This document shows positions 51,377 to 60,149 of a stretch of DNA of 64,000 bases, piece by piece. The stretch is from Pseudomonadota bacterium (GTDB lineage: Bacteria; Pseudomonadota; Gammaproteobacteria; JAKAQQ01): NCBI GenBank assembly GCA_021798115.1, contig JAJZYM010000003.1, positions 1-64,000 of the forward strand, written 5' to 3'. Every line of letters begins with the position of its first letter. Positions within the stretch are counted from its first letter, which is position 1. The position numbers were made by a program, and so were the translations under genes. The notes below the pieces were generated by a model. It saw nothing but the letters and a program-made list of their open reading frames with translations. It was not told the origin of the DNA and searched no databases.

Positions 51377-52330
51377 ATGAACATGGCCATGGTTTTCCCC
51401 GGTCAGGGCTCGCAGAGCGCGGGCATGCTTGCCGATCTCGTGGACGAGCCGGTCGTCCGTTCGGTTTTCTCCCTCGTCTCGGACGTCCTGGGCGAGGATC
51501 TCCTCACGCTCCTCCGCTCGGGTTCGGACGCCGATCTTGGGCGCACGACGGTGACGCAGCCGCTCATGCTGGCCGCCGATGTGGCCCTCTACCGGCTGTG
51601 GCTCGAAGGCGGCGGTGAAAAGCCGGTGGCCCTTGCGGGTCACAGCCTCGGCGAATACGCAGCCCTGGTTGCCGCCGGGGTCTTCTCGCTCGCGGACGCC
51701 GCTCGTCTGGTTGCCCGCCGCGCCCGCCTCATGCAGTACGCGGTTCCCGAAGGTCGGGGGGCGATGGCCGCGGTCCTCGGCCTCGACGAGGGCCGCGTCG
51801 TGGATGTTTGCCAACGCCTCGCCGGTCCCGGCCGGGTCCTGGAAGCCGTCAATTTCAACGCCCCCGCGCAGGTGGTCGTGGCCGGAGACGCCGAGGCCGT
51901 GCGCGAGGCGGAAGCGCATTTTCGCGAGGCGGGGGCGAAGAAGGTTATCCTCCTGCCGGTCAGTGTGCCCGCCCACTCGAGCCTGATGGCGTCGGCCGCC
52001 CAGCGCTACCGGGTGGATCTGATCGCACAAGAGTGGATGCCGACGCGCATTCCCGTTGTGCACAACGTCGACGCCCGCGTCCACCCCGACGCGTTTGATT
52101 ACCCCGAGCTTCTCACCCGCCAGTTGGCGAGTCCGGTGCGCTGGACCGAGAGCGTTCGTCGTCTGGCGGACGACTTTGGCGTGGATGTGGTGCTCGAGTG
52201 TGGTCCCGGCAAGGTTCTCGCCGGGCTCGTGCGGCGGATTCTTCCCGAGACGCCCGTCTTCACGCTCGGAGAGGCGTCGGGTCGCGAAGCCGCTCGGGCC
52301 CATCTGAGCGGCCGGGGAGGACGTTCATGA
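51377..52330 (+). CDS. fabD: Malonyl-CoA:ACP transacylase
   Basis: A 317-residue acyltransferase that loads malonate on ACP. FPGQGSQ at the N-terminus, the nucleophile Ser in GHSLGEY (about 93), active His in VPAHSSLM (about 201) and Arg in RRARLM are present. First gene of the fab run; plsX, fabH and rpmF, usual upstream neighbours, are replaced here by the rhombosortase gene. The stop overlaps the fabG ATG by four bases. Confidence 0.97.
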   Translation: MNMAMVFPGQGSQSAGMLADLVDEPVVRSVFSLVSDVLGEDLLTLLRSGSDADLGRTTVTQPLMLAADVALYRLWLEGGGEKPVALAGHSLGEYAALVAAGVFSLADAARLVARRARLMQYAVPEGRGAMAAVLGLDEGRVVDVCQRLAGPGRVLEAVNFNAPAQVVVAGDAEAVREAEAHFREAGAKKVILLPVSVPAHSSLMASAAQRYRVDLIAQEWMPTRIPVVHNVDARVHPDAFDYPELLTRQLASPVRWTESVRRLADDFGVDVVLECGPGKVLAGLVRRILPETPVFTLGEASGREAARAHLSGRGGRS

Positions 52331-53070
52331 GCGACCCGCAGAGGCTGGCCTTGGTGACGGGGGCGTCGCGCGGTATCGGCGCCGCCGTGGCATCACGTCT
52401 CGCCCGCGCGGGAGCGCGGGTCGTGGGGACCGCCACCACGAGCGCGGGGGCCGAATCGATCAACGCACTCGCCGGGGCGCAGGGTCTCGCCCTCGAGGGG
52501 CAGGTTCTCGACGTCCGCGACGCCGAAGCCGTGGATCGCCTCTGTGCGGCGATCGAGGACCGCTACGGAGCCGTCGGGATTCTCGTGAACAACGCCGCCA
52601 TCACCCGCGACGGGCTCCTTCTGCGCATGGATCCGGACGACTGGGACGAGGTGCTCGAGACTGATCTCACGGGGGTTTACCGCTTGACGCGTCGCTGCCT
52701 GCGCGGGATGGTGCGCGCGCGCTGGGGCCGCATCATCACGCTCACCTCGGTCGTCGCGTTTTCCGGCAACCCCGGCCAGGCCAATTACGCGGCCGCCAAG
52801 GCCGGTCTGGTCGGCTTCACGCGCGCGCTCGCCCTCGAGGTCGGCTCGCGGCAGATCACCGTCAACGCCGTGGCGCCCGGGTTCATCGAGACCGACATGA
52901 CGCGCAGCCTCGACGAGCGCCAGCGCGAGGCTCTTTTGGGACGGGTGCCGCTCGGCCGCTTCGGGCGGGCAGAGGAAGTGGCGGCTCTCGTGGCGTATCT
53001 CGCCGGTGACGAGTCCGGATACGTGACCGCTCAGACCTTCCACATCAACGGGGGGATGTTCCCTTCCTGA
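52327..53070 (+). CDS. fabG: 3-oxoacyl-ACP reductase
   Basis: A 247-residue short-chain dehydrogenase. NADPH motif [12 protein letters not shown] (about 11), NNAAITRD, catalytic Ser in [13 protein letters not shown] and YxxxK in YAAAK (about 153-157), and the C-terminal HINGGMFPS are typical of FabG. ATG overlaps fabD; the longer frame upstream is fabD shadow. Confidence 0.97.
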   Translation: MSDPQRLALVTGASRGIGAAVASRLARAGARVVGTATTSAGAESINALAGAQGLALEGQVLDVRDAEAVDRLCAAIEDRYGAVGILVNNAAITRDGLLLRMDPDDWDEVLETDLTGVYRLTRRCLRGMVRARWGRIITLTSVVAFSGNPGQANYAAAKAGLVGFTRALALEVGSRQITVNAVAPGFIETDMTRSLDERQREALLGRVPLGRFGRAEEVAALVAYLAGDESGYVTAQTFHINGGMFPS

Positions 53071-53212
53071 ATGGGACCGGAGCGTTCGGGGAACGCGATC
53101 CGGCGGGGAACGGAGGCGATGTGCGCCGAGCGGTCCGAAACGGTTCTTGTTGCCGGTACGCCACGTTTGGTGTGGGAGTTTCCCGCGTCCCTCTCGCCCC
53201 TGCGTCTTTGGC

Positions 53213-53218
53213 TACAAT
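53213..53218 (+). promoter_or_regulatory. acpP: Putative -10 (TACAAT) for acpP
   Basis: TTGGCTACAATAGG in the 208-base gap between fabG and acpP, 61 bases before the acpP ATG. The same GCTACAAT hexamer occurs before fpr and tyrS. acpP often has its own strong promoter. Confidence 0.5.
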
Positions 53219-53225
53219 AGGCGCC

Positions 53226-53247
53226 CGTGGCCCGGCTCGGGGCCACG
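53226..53247 (+). promoter_or_regulatory. acpP: Perfect hairpin at the 5' end of the acpP leader
   Basis: CGTGGCCC and GGGCCACG form an 8-bp perfect stem with a six-base loop, starting eight bases after the -10, so it would stand at the very 5' end of the acpP mRNA. Such 5' hairpins are known to protect transcripts from decay; that role is inferred here. Confidence 0.5.
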
Positions 53248-53278
53248 ACAATCCACCTATCGAGAGGACAGATCCCTC

Positions 53279-53527
53279 ATGAGCAACGCAGACATCGACA
53301 AGCGCGTCAAGAAAATCATCGCCGAACAGCTGGGCGTGAAGGAGGAACAGATCACCCCCCAGGCCTCGTTCGTTGACGATCTTGGGGCGGATTCCCTGGA
53401 CATCGTCGAACTGGTGATGGCTCTCGAAGAAGAGTTCGAGTGCGAGATCCCCGACGAGGAGGCCGAAAAGATCACCACGGTCAAACAGGCGATCGACTAC
53501 ATTGAGAGCCACGCGAAGAAAGAATGA
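53279..53527 (+). CDS. acpP: Acyl carrier protein
   Basis: An 82-residue acidic four-helix protein. The phosphopantetheine Ser is in [12 protein letters not shown] (about residue 37); [14 protein letters not shown] and [16 protein letters not shown] are near-invariant ACP segments. ATG follows a GAGAGGA sequence about nine bases upstream. Ends in HAKKE, a few residues longer than E. coli ACP. Confidence 0.98.
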   Translation: MSNADIDKRVKKIIAEQLGVKEEQITPQASFVDDLGADSLDIVELVMALEEEFECEIPDEEAEKITTVKQAIDYIESHAKKE

Positions 53528-53626
53528 AGGCGGGGAGCACGACCTCCACCCGACCGTGAGCCAATCTCGGGAAACCACGACACTGCGCGATCGTCCGCGC
53601 CGGTCTCCACACGGGGGGTCGGCGCG

Positions 53627-54871
53627 GTGAGTGATCGCCCTCGCGTGGTCGTGACCGGCCTCGGCGTGGTTTCGCCGGTCGGGTGCAGCGTCGAAGAGGC
53701 CTGGCGCAACACGGTCGAAGGACGGAGCGGGATCACACCCATCCGTCACTTTGACGCCACGAATTACCCGACGCGCATCGCCGGTACCGTCCAGGGATTC
53801 GACCCTGGTGATCTCCTGCCCGAACGCGAACGCCGGAGGATGGACCCCTTCATCCAGTACGGTGTGGTGGCCGGAACACAGGCCTACCGGGACGCAGGCT
53901 TCGAGGACGGGGCGCTCGGTGAACGGGGGGCGGTCATCGTGGGGTCCGGGATCGGCGGGATCGGTACGATCGAGAAAAACCGCGACCTTCTCGTCGCCCA
54001 CCAGGGCCCGAAGAAGATTTCTCCGTTCTTCATTCCCGGCTCGATCATTAACATGATCGCCGGCCATCTGTCGATCACGCATGGTCTTTACGGCGCCAAT
54101 CTCGGCGTCGTCACCGCGTGCACCACCGGAACCCATGCCCTGGGCCTCGGCTACTGGGCGATTCAGCGCGGCGAGGCTGATGTCGTGCTGGCCGGCGGGG
54201 CGGAAATGGGCGCCAGCGAACTTGGGCTCGCGGGTTTCTGTGCCGCCCGTGCGCTTTCGACACGCAACGACGAGCCGACCCGCGCCAGCCGTCCCTGGGA
54301 CCGTGACCGCGACGGTTTCGTTCTGGCCGACGGGGCGGCGGTCCTCGTCCTCGAGGGCCTCGAGCACGCGCGGCGGCGCGGTGCCCGCATCTACGCTGAG
54401 CTCATCGGCTTTGGCATGAGCGCCGACGCCCACCATATCACCGCTCCCCCCGAGGACGGGGACGGTGCGCGGCGCTGCATGCTGCGCGCTCTCGCCGACG
54501 CCGGCCTGCCCCCCGAGCGGGTCGATTACATCAACGCCCACGGAACGTCAACCCCTCTTGGCGATCGGGCCGAAACCGTGGCCATCAAGAGAGCGTTCGG
54601 CGACCACGTCCGCCGTCTGGCCGTGAGTTCGACGAAATCCGTCACGGGCCACATGCTCGGGGCCGCCGGTGCGATCGAGGCCGTCTTCAGCGTTCTGGCC
54701 CTCCGTGATCAAGTCATTCCGCCGACCATCAATCTCGACGAGCCCGATCCGGACTGCGATCTCGATTACGTCCCGAAGACGGCCCGGTCCCAGAATCTCG
54801 AGATCGTGCTCTCGAATTCCTTCGGCTTTGGGGGGACCAACGGGACCTTGGTCTTCCGTCGCTACCGTTGA
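53627..54871 (+). CDS. fabF: 3-oxoacyl-ACP synthase II
   Basis: A 414-residue thiolase-fold condensing enzyme. Catalytic Cys in TACTTGTHALG (about 165), His in NAHGTSTPLGD (about 305) and GHMLGAAGAIEA (about 342), Lys in SSTKSVTGH. GTG start, 99 bases after acpP. The stop overlaps the TTG of mltG (TTGA). Confidence 0.97.
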   Translation: MSDRPRVVVTGLGVVSPVGCSVEEAWRNTVEGRSGITPIRHFDATNYPTRIAGTVQGFDPGDLLPERERRRMDPFIQYGVVAGTQAYRDAGFEDGALGERGAVIVGSGIGGIGTIEKNRDLLVAHQGPKKISPFFIPGSIINMIAGHLSITHGLYGANLGVVTACTTGTHALGLGYWAIQRGEADVVLAGGAEMGASELGLAGFCAARALSTRNDEPTRASRPWDRDRDGFVLADGAAVLVLEGLEHARRRGARIYAELIGFGMSADAHHITAPPEDGDGARRCMLRALADAGLPPERVDYINAHGTSTPLGDRAETVAIKRAFGDHVRRLAVSSTKSVTGHMLGAAGAIEAVFSVLALRDQVIPPTINLDEPDPDCDLDYVPKTARSQNLEIVLSNSFGFGGTNGTLVFRRYR

Positions 54872-55962
54872 ATCCCCGACAACGACGACGCGCGCGCCCC
54901 CCCTCCGGTGCGCGGCCAGCCGGCCCTGTGCGGACCCGGTGGACGAGACGCTCTCTTCTCCTTGCCCTCGTCGCCCTCGTCGTGGGTCTCGCGGCCGTCG
55001 GGACCGTCCTCGTCCTGTCGTTTCGTCCCCTTCCGATCCGCCGTCCCGTCGTCGTCCTCGTGCGCTCCGGCGAACCCTTCGATCTTCTGGCCCGCCGCCT
55101 CGAAGCGCGGGGGATCGTCCGTTCTTGGCGGCTCCTCGACTTCGTCGCGCGTCTCGGTGGAACCGCCAAGCGTGTGCGCGAGGGACAGTACCGTTTGCGC
55201 CCCGGCATGAACGATTGGGCGTTGCTCGCGCGGCTCACGAGCACGCATGTCGTCCTGCATCGCTTCACCATCGTCCCCGGGGAGAGCTACCGCACTCTGG
55301 CGCGGGCGCTCGCCTCCGATCCCAACCTGAGCGGCCGGGCGATTCTCCAGCACCCGCACCGTCTCGTGCGTCTTCTGGGCAGCCGTGCACCCTCACCGGA
55401 AGGCCTCTTTCTTCCCGAGACCTATGATTTTCCGTACCGCACGAGTGTCATCTCGCTGCTCGAGCGCGCCCACCGGCGCATGCACACGCTTCTCGAGAAG
55501 CTCTGGCGCGGCCGCAACGGAGGCCTTCCGCTCGCGACCCCGTACCAGGCCTTGATCCTGGCCTCGATCGTCGAGAAGGAATCCTCCTACCGGCCGGAAC
55601 GGCCGCGGATCGCCGAAGTGTTCCTCCGGCGGCTGCGGCTCGGCATGCCGCTCGAGAGCGACCCGACGGTGATTTACGCCCTGGGCGCCCGCTACCACTA
55701 CCCTCTCACGGCTTCCGAGCTGTCCGATCCGAGCCCGTGGAATACCTACCTTCACCGCGGCCTGCCCCCCACCCCGATCTCGGATCCGAGCCCAAACGCC
55801 CTCGAGGCGGTTCTCCATCCGGCTCCGGGGCGGGATCTCTACTTCGTCGCGACCGGCGACGGACGGCACGTCTTTGCCAAGACTCTGGCCGGCCAGGACC
55901 GTAACATTCGACGCTACGAGCCGGCCGCGGTGGCTCCGCCCGGGGGGGGGGAAGTCCGATGA
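54868..55962 (+). CDS. mltG: Endolytic murein transglycosylase MltG
   Basis: A 364-residue inner membrane lytic transglycosylase that ends nascent glycan strands. Basic N-terminus, one helix (about 29-51), a LysM-like region (LVRSGEPFDLLARRLEARGIV) and the YceG catalytic domain with EGLFLPETYDFP, the catalytic Glu in LASIVEKESSY (about 233) and LGMPLESDPTVIYAL. TTG start overlaps fabF. The fabF-mltG-tmk-holB order is standard for Gammaproteobacteria. Confidence 0.95.
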   Translation: MNPRQRRRARPPSGARPAGPVRTRWTRRSLLLALVALVVGLAAVGTVLVLSFRPLPIRRPVVVLVRSGEPFDLLARRLEARGIVRSWRLLDFVARLGGTAKRVREGQYRLRPGMNDWALLARLTSTHVVLHRFTIVPGESYRTLARALASDPNLSGRAILQHPHRLVRLLGSRAPSPEGLFLPETYDFPYRTSVISLLERAHRRMHTLLEKLWRGRNGGLPLATPYQALILASIVEKESSYRPERPRIAEVFLRRLRLGMPLESDPTVIYALGARYHYPLTASELSDPSPWNTYLHRGLPPTPISDPSPNALEAVLHPAPGRDLYFVATGDGRHVFAKTLAGQDRNIRRYEPAAVAPPGGGEVR

Positions 55963-56618
55963 ACGGCTGCTTGATCACTCTCGAGGGCGGGGAGGGGACG
56001 GGCAAATCCTCGCATCTCGAGACGGTGCGCCGTCTCGTCCTGGCCACGGGACACGACGTCATCGTCACCCACGAACCGGGAGGCACGACCGTCGCCGAAC
56101 AGCTGCGTCGCATCATTCTCGAGCCGGGGAGCGAGCCGATCCTCCCGCTCAGTGAAGTTCTCCTCGTTTTTGCCGCCCGCCAGCAACATCTTCAGCACAC
56201 GCTCCGGCCCGCCCTCGAGGCGGGTCTTTGGGTGCTCTGCGACCGCTTCATCGATTCGACCTACGCCTACCAGGGCGGGGGGCGCGGCCTCTCACGGACG
56301 ATCATCGAGACCCTCGAGGGCTGGACGCTCGACGGCTTGCGTCCGGATCTCACGGTCCTCTTCGACGCGCCGGTCGAGGTGGCGCTTCGCCGCGTTGAGC
56401 ACCGGGGAGGGATTCTCGACCGCATCGAGCGGGAGGACGTGGCCTGGCACGAACGCGTGCGCCGGACGTTCCTCCAGCGGGCCCAGGCCGAACCCGAGCG
56501 CTTCCTCGTGATCGACGCGGCGGTCGACAACGACGCGCTCGAAGCCTCTCTCGAGGCGCTTCTTCCCCCCCGGCTCGCCGCTCTCGTGCGCGAAGAGAGC
56601 GGTCGCCCCTCACCGTGA
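55959..56618 (+). CDS. tmk: Thymidylate kinase
   Basis: A 219-residue dTMP kinase. P-loop EGGEGTGKSSH at the N-terminus, THEPGGT (DRX-type substrate loop), DRFIDSTYAYQGGGRG and a lid region with RRVEHRGGILDRIE. ATG overlaps mltG by four bases; the stop overlaps the holB GTG by four bases. Confidence 0.96.
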   Translation: MNGCLITLEGGEGTGKSSHLETVRRLVLATGHDVIVTHEPGGTTVAEQLRRIILEPGSEPILPLSEVLLVFAARQQHLQHTLRPALEAGLWVLCDRFIDSTYAYQGGGRGLSRTIIETLEGWTLDGLRPDLTVLFDAPVEVALRRVEHRGGILDRIEREDVAWHERVRRTFLQRAQAEPERFLVIDAAVDNDALEASLEALLPPRLAALVREESGRPSP

Positions 56619-57643
56619 ACGAAGAGCCCGCCCCGCCCTGGTGGGCGGAGACCTGGGAACGGCTCGAGACGCGCTGGATCCGCGCCCGCAGGACCGGAAC
56701 CGTTCTCGTGGAGGCCTCGGAGGGACTCGGCGGTGACGAGCTCACACGTCGGTTGTGCGTGGCGCTTCTCTGCCTCGATGGAGCACCGGAATCGCCGTGC
56801 GGATGCTGCCACGCCTGCCACCTCGCGGGGGCGGGGACGCATCCCGATCTCCACGGTCCCACCGAGGCGGGAGAGCGCTACGGAATCGACGAGCTCCGCG
56901 CATGGCTGGCGGATCTGGCCTGCCGCCCCGTGGTCTCATCGAGGACGGTTCTCTGGCTGCCCGCTCCGGACCGCCTGGGTCTCGCGGCGGCAAGCGCACT
57001 CCTCAAAACGCTCGAGGAACCGCCCGAAGACGCTGTCGTCGTTCTGAGCGCGCGTAACGCCCGCACCCTTCCGCCGACGATCGTGAGCCGTGCCGAGCGG
57101 CACCGTCTCCCGTACCCCGAGCGCGCTTCGGCGCTCGCTTGGCTCGAGCGGGCGCGCCCCTCCGATGAGGCGCACGAAGTCTGGCTGAATCTGGCCGAGG
57201 GGGCGCCGTTTCTGGCTCTCCGCTACGGCGCGCTCGTCGGCACGCGGCTCGAACTCCTGGCCGCCACCGTGGCCCGGTTTTTCGGTCCTCCCGCGGAGGC
57301 TCTGCGCGCGGCGCAGGCGCTTCAGACCGGCGCCTGGTCGGCGGGGGGCAAAGAGTCGCCGACGTTTCCGGGATCCGAGGCGGCGCGCGTCGTTGCCCGC
57401 TGGGTCCGTTCCGCCCTCGCCGCGCGTCACGGAGTGGAGTCCCTCGCGGTGCCGGCGCCGCTCGCCGCCCCGCTGCAAGCGTTGCCGACCCGCCGTCTGG
57501 TCGATCTCCACGATCGGGCGAGACTTCTCGCGCGTCTTTCGGGCACAGGCGCCAACGAGCTCCTCGCCTGGGAGGCCCTGGCGCTGTCGTGCGCGGGCGC
57601 GCCTCGCTCGACGCCGGCGGGGAATCGCTTCCGCGCCGCTTGA
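56615..57643 (+). CDS. holB: DNA polymerase III delta-prime subunit
   Basis: A 342-residue clamp-loader subunit. Zinc module CGCCHACHL (with an earlier Cys pair not fully visible), HPDLHGP, LLKTLEEPPEDAVVVL sensor-type helix and SRAERHRLPYP are HolB features. The Walker A position (EASEGLGGDELTRR) lacks the Lys-Ser/Thr pair, as expected since delta-prime does not hydrolyse ATP. GTG start coupled to tmk. Confidence 0.92.
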   Translation: MNEEPAPPWWAETWERLETRWIRARRTGTVLVEASEGLGGDELTRRLCVALLCLDGAPESPCGCCHACHLAGAGTHPDLHGPTEAGERYGIDELRAWLADLACRPVVSSRTVLWLPAPDRLGLAAASALLKTLEEPPEDAVVVLSARNARTLPPTIVSRAERHRLPYPERASALAWLERARPSDEAHEVWLNLAEGAPFLALRYGALVGTRLELLAATVARFFGPPAEALRAAQALQTGAWSAGGKESPTFPGSEAARVVARWVRSALAARHGVESLAVPAPLAAPLQALPTRRLVDLHDRARLLARLSGTGANELLAWEALALSCAGAPRSTPAGNRFRAA

Positions 57644-57712
57644 TCGTGGCGGGCGGCGGAACGCTTCCGAGCCGCCCGGTTCCGGGAGGATGACGGTATC
57701 GCCGTTCCGCGC

Positions 57713-57718
57713 TAGAAT
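57713..57718 (+). promoter_or_regulatory. Putative -10 (TAGAAT) for the PilZ gene, inside an inverted repeat
   Basis: GCTAGAATCACTCTAGA contains TAGAAT and also CTAGA-N5-TCTAG (57712-57726), so the hexamer lies in an operator-like inverted repeat with 5-bp arms. Confidence 0.4.
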
Positions 57719-57768
57719 CACTCTAGAACACCCCCGCTCCGGGGGCGAGCCCCGGGAGATTGCCCAAA

Positions 57769-58134
57769 GTGTCCGCGGCGCCCCGCATCATCCCGTTCGC
57801 TCCTGCGAGCGTCATGCCGGATCTTTATCAGTCCTATATGCCTTTCGTGCAGGGGGGAGGCATCTTTGTCCCGACCGACGAGTCGTTTGTCCTCGGAGAG
57901 AAGTGCCTTCTGATTCTCAAGATTCCCGATCGCGACGAAATCTCGATCGTGAGTCAGGTTGTCTGGGTGACGATTCCGGGCAAGGCGCAGGCGCGCGGCA
58001 GCCTCCGCGGGAGCCGCTGGCCCCGCGGTGTCGGCCTGCGTTTCACCGGCAAGGAAGGGCTTCAGGCCAAGGTCATGATCGACAAGACGCTCGGGCGCCA
58101 TCTCGCCGCGAGCACACCGACGTTCACCTTCTAG
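57769..58134 (+). CDS. pilZ: PilZ-domain protein (type IV pilus assembly PilZ)
   Basis: A 121-residue PilZ domain protein. Core strands match PilZ of Pseudomonas/Xanthomonas type: YMPFVQGGGIFVPTDESFVLGE, VVWVTIPGKA, and GVGLRFTGKE. The c-di-GMP RxxxR motif is absent from the N-terminus, as in these non-binding PilZ proteins that act with PilB in pilus biogenesis. I prefer GTG 57769, ten bases after GGGAG; a TTG at 57760 is only one base from it. Position after holB is the classic one for pilZ. No other pilus gene is here. Confidence 0.88.
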   Translation: MSAAPRIIPFAPASVMPDLYQSYMPFVQGGGIFVPTDESFVLGEKCLLILKIPDRDEISIVSQVVWVTIPGKAQARGSLRGSRWPRGVGLRFTGKEGLQAKVMIDKTLGRHLAASTPTFTF

Positions 58135-58208
58135 CATCTTTCCGAACGACCCGTCGGACGGAGCCGTCGAACGGGGATCCCGGCACGGAAGAGGCTGGAC
58201 TCTCACGG

Positions 58209-58214
58209 TATCAT
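58209..58214 (+). promoter_or_regulatory. Putative -10 (TATCAT) for fba
   Basis: GGTATCATAGAG, 56 bases before the GTG at 58270. Weak, no clear -35. Confidence 0.3.
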
Positions 58215-58269
58215 AGAGCTGTTTGCGGGCTTGCCCGCCCCCTGTGTGTGTTCCTGCGGAGACCCGACC

Positions 58270-59295
58270 GTGACCCCGGCGACCGACCTCAATCAACTGG
58301 CCCTCCAGCTCACACGTCCGGGACACGGGATCCTGGCGGCCGACGAGAGCACCGGAACCATCGAAAAACGTTTTTCCTCCTGCGGCATTTCCTGCACGGA
58401 GGAAACGCGTCGCGACTACCGCACGCTGCTTTTCACCGCCCCCCGCTTCGCCGACGTCATCGCCGGGGTCATCCTCTACGAAGAGACCCTGTTTCAGAAA
58501 ACCGCCGAAGGAGAGCCCCTGGTCCGTCTGCTCGAACGCGCGGGCGTCGTCCCCGGCATCAAAGTCGACAAGGGCGCCAAGCCTTTGGCCGGCCATCCCG
58601 GCGAGACGGTGACCGAAGGTCTCGACGGCCTGCGCGAGCGTCTGGCGCGCTACCGTGAGGCGGGTGCGCGTTTCACCAAGTGGCGGGCGGTCGTCGCCAT
58701 CGGTCCGGGCCTCCCGACCTCCGGGGCCGTCGAGGCGAACGCCGAGGCTTTGGCTCGCTACGCGGCCCTCGCCCAGGAACAAGGGTTCGTGCCGATCGTG
58801 GAACCCGAGGTCCTCATGGATGGCGATCATGATATCGAGCGCTGCGCCGCGGTGAGCGAGACCACACTTCGGGCCGTCTTTGCGGCGCTCGCCCGTCACC
58901 GTGTCCGGTTCGAGGCGATGATTCTCAAGCCCAACATGGTCGTCGACGGCACGAAGCAGCCTCGTCGTTCGCCACCGGAGACCGTGGCCGCGCACACGCT
59001 GGCCGTGCTCCGGAGGACCGTCCCGGCGGCCGTTCCGGCGGTTGCGTTTCTCTCGGGCGGACAGAGCCCGGAGGAGGCCACGCGCCATCTCGACGCGATG
59101 AACCGCCGGGGGCCGCATCCGTGGCGTCTCACCTTCTCGTTCGCCCGGGCGCTCCAGGATGACGCGATGCGGGCCTGGGCGGGACGTGCCGAGAACGTCG
59201 CCCGCGCCCAGGACGCTTTCGCCCGTCGTGCGGCGGGCAATGCCCTGGCGACCCTGGGTCGTTACGAAACCCCGGGTACGGTTTCGGCGGCGTGA
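58270..59295 (+). CDS. fba: Class I fructose-bisphosphate aldolase
   Basis: A 341-residue Schiff-base aldolase of the eukaryote-like class I family. GHGILAADESTGTIEKRF near the N-terminus, GIKVDKGAKPL, TKWRAVVAIG, IVEPEVLMDGDHD, the Schiff-base Lys in MILKPNMVVDGTK and FLSGGQSPEEAT are diagnostic. GTG 58270 has CGGAG nine bases upstream; an ATG-less longer frame from 58231 exists. The C-terminal Tyr needed by class I enzymes is seen in LGRYETPGTVSAA. It acts in glycolysis/gluconeogenesis. Confidence 0.94.
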   Translation: MTPATDLNQLALQLTRPGHGILAADESTGTIEKRFSSCGISCTEETRRDYRTLLFTAPRFADVIAGVILYEETLFQKTAEGEPLVRLLERAGVVPGIKVDKGAKPLAGHPGETVTEGLDGLRERLARYREAGARFTKWRAVVAIGPGLPTSGAVEANAEALARYAALAQEQGFVPIVEPEVLMDGDHDIERCAAVSETTLRAVFAALARHRVRFEAMILKPNMVVDGTKQPRRSPPETVAAHTLAVLRRTVPAAVPAVAFLSGGQSPEEATRHLDAMNRRGPHPWRLTFSFARALQDDAMRAWAGRAENVARAQDAFARRAAGNALATLGRYETPGTVSAA

Positions 59296-60149
59296 CAAAG
59301 ATCCCGCGTGCCGGTGGGCCCCCCGCCGGGCCCGTGAACGACGAGGCGGCGGTCCGTCTGGTCGGGGCGAGCCTCCGGCGTGGCGGGCGTGAGATCCTGC
59401 GGGATCTCGACCTCGTCGTGCCCCGCGGACGCATCACCGCCGTGATGGGTCCGAGCGGTACGGGCAAGACCTCGCTTCTGAGCCTCGTCAGTGGCGAGCT
59501 CGCGCCCTCGAAAGGACAGGTCTTCGTCGAGGGACAGGATATCAACACGCTTGACCGCCGACGTCTTTACGCGCTTCGCCGCCGCATGGGGATGCTCTTC
59601 CAGGAGGGGGCGCTCTTCACGGACCTCAGCGTGTTCGACAACGTGGCCTTTCCGCTGCGCGAGCACACGCGGCTTCCGGAGGCGCTCGTGCGCGTGATCG
59701 TGCTCCTCAAACTCGAAGCCGTGGGTCTTCGTGGCGCCGCCGATCTTTACCCCTCCGAACTCTCGGGAGGGATGTCCCGACGCGCCGCCCTCGCCCGGGC
59801 GGTGGTCATGGATCCGGCGGTCGTGCTCTACGACGAGCCGCTCACGGGACTCGACCCGATCTCGATGGGGGTCATTCTCCGTCTGATCCGCGATCTCAAC
59901 CGCACGCTCGGACTCACGAGTGTCGTGGTCTCCCACGACGTGCAGGAGATGCTCTCGCTGGCCGACCATTTTTACGTCCTCGCCGACGGCCGCCTCATCG
60001 CCCAAGGCGATCGCGAATCCCTTCGCGCCCAGGCGGCCGCTTCGCCCTGGGTCCGCCAGTTCCTCGAGGGAGAGGCCGACGGTCCGGTGCCGTTTCACTA
60101 CCCCGCCCGTCCCCTGTGGGACGACCTCCTCGGAGGAGAAGCGGCATGA
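59292..60149 (+). CDS. mlaF: Phospholipid-transport ABC ATPase MlaF
   Basis: A 285-residue ATPase. Walker A GPSGTGKTSLL (about 53), signature LSGGMSRRAALARAV (the GGMxRR form is typical of MlaF/Mkl), Walker B VLYDEPLTGLDPI, switch SHDVQEM. First of five mla genes that maintain outer-membrane lipid asymmetry. GTG 59292 overlaps the fba stop (GTGA); GTG 59335 is an alternative. The C-terminal extension after about 255 resembles the tail that contacts the partner subunits. Confidence 0.93.
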   Translation: MTKIPRAGGPPAGPVNDEAAVRLVGASLRRGGREILRDLDLVVPRGRITAVMGPSGTGKTSLLSLVSGELAPSKGQVFVEGQDINTLDRRRLYALRRRMGMLFQEGALFTDLSVFDNVAFPLREHTRLPEALVRVIVLLKLEAVGLRGAADLYPSELSGGMSRRAALARAVVMDPAVVLYDEPLTGLDPISMGVILRLIRDLNRTLGLTSVVVSHDVQEMLSLADHFYVLADGRLIAQGDRESLRAQAAASPWVRQFLEGEADGPVPFHYPARPLWDDLLGGEAA

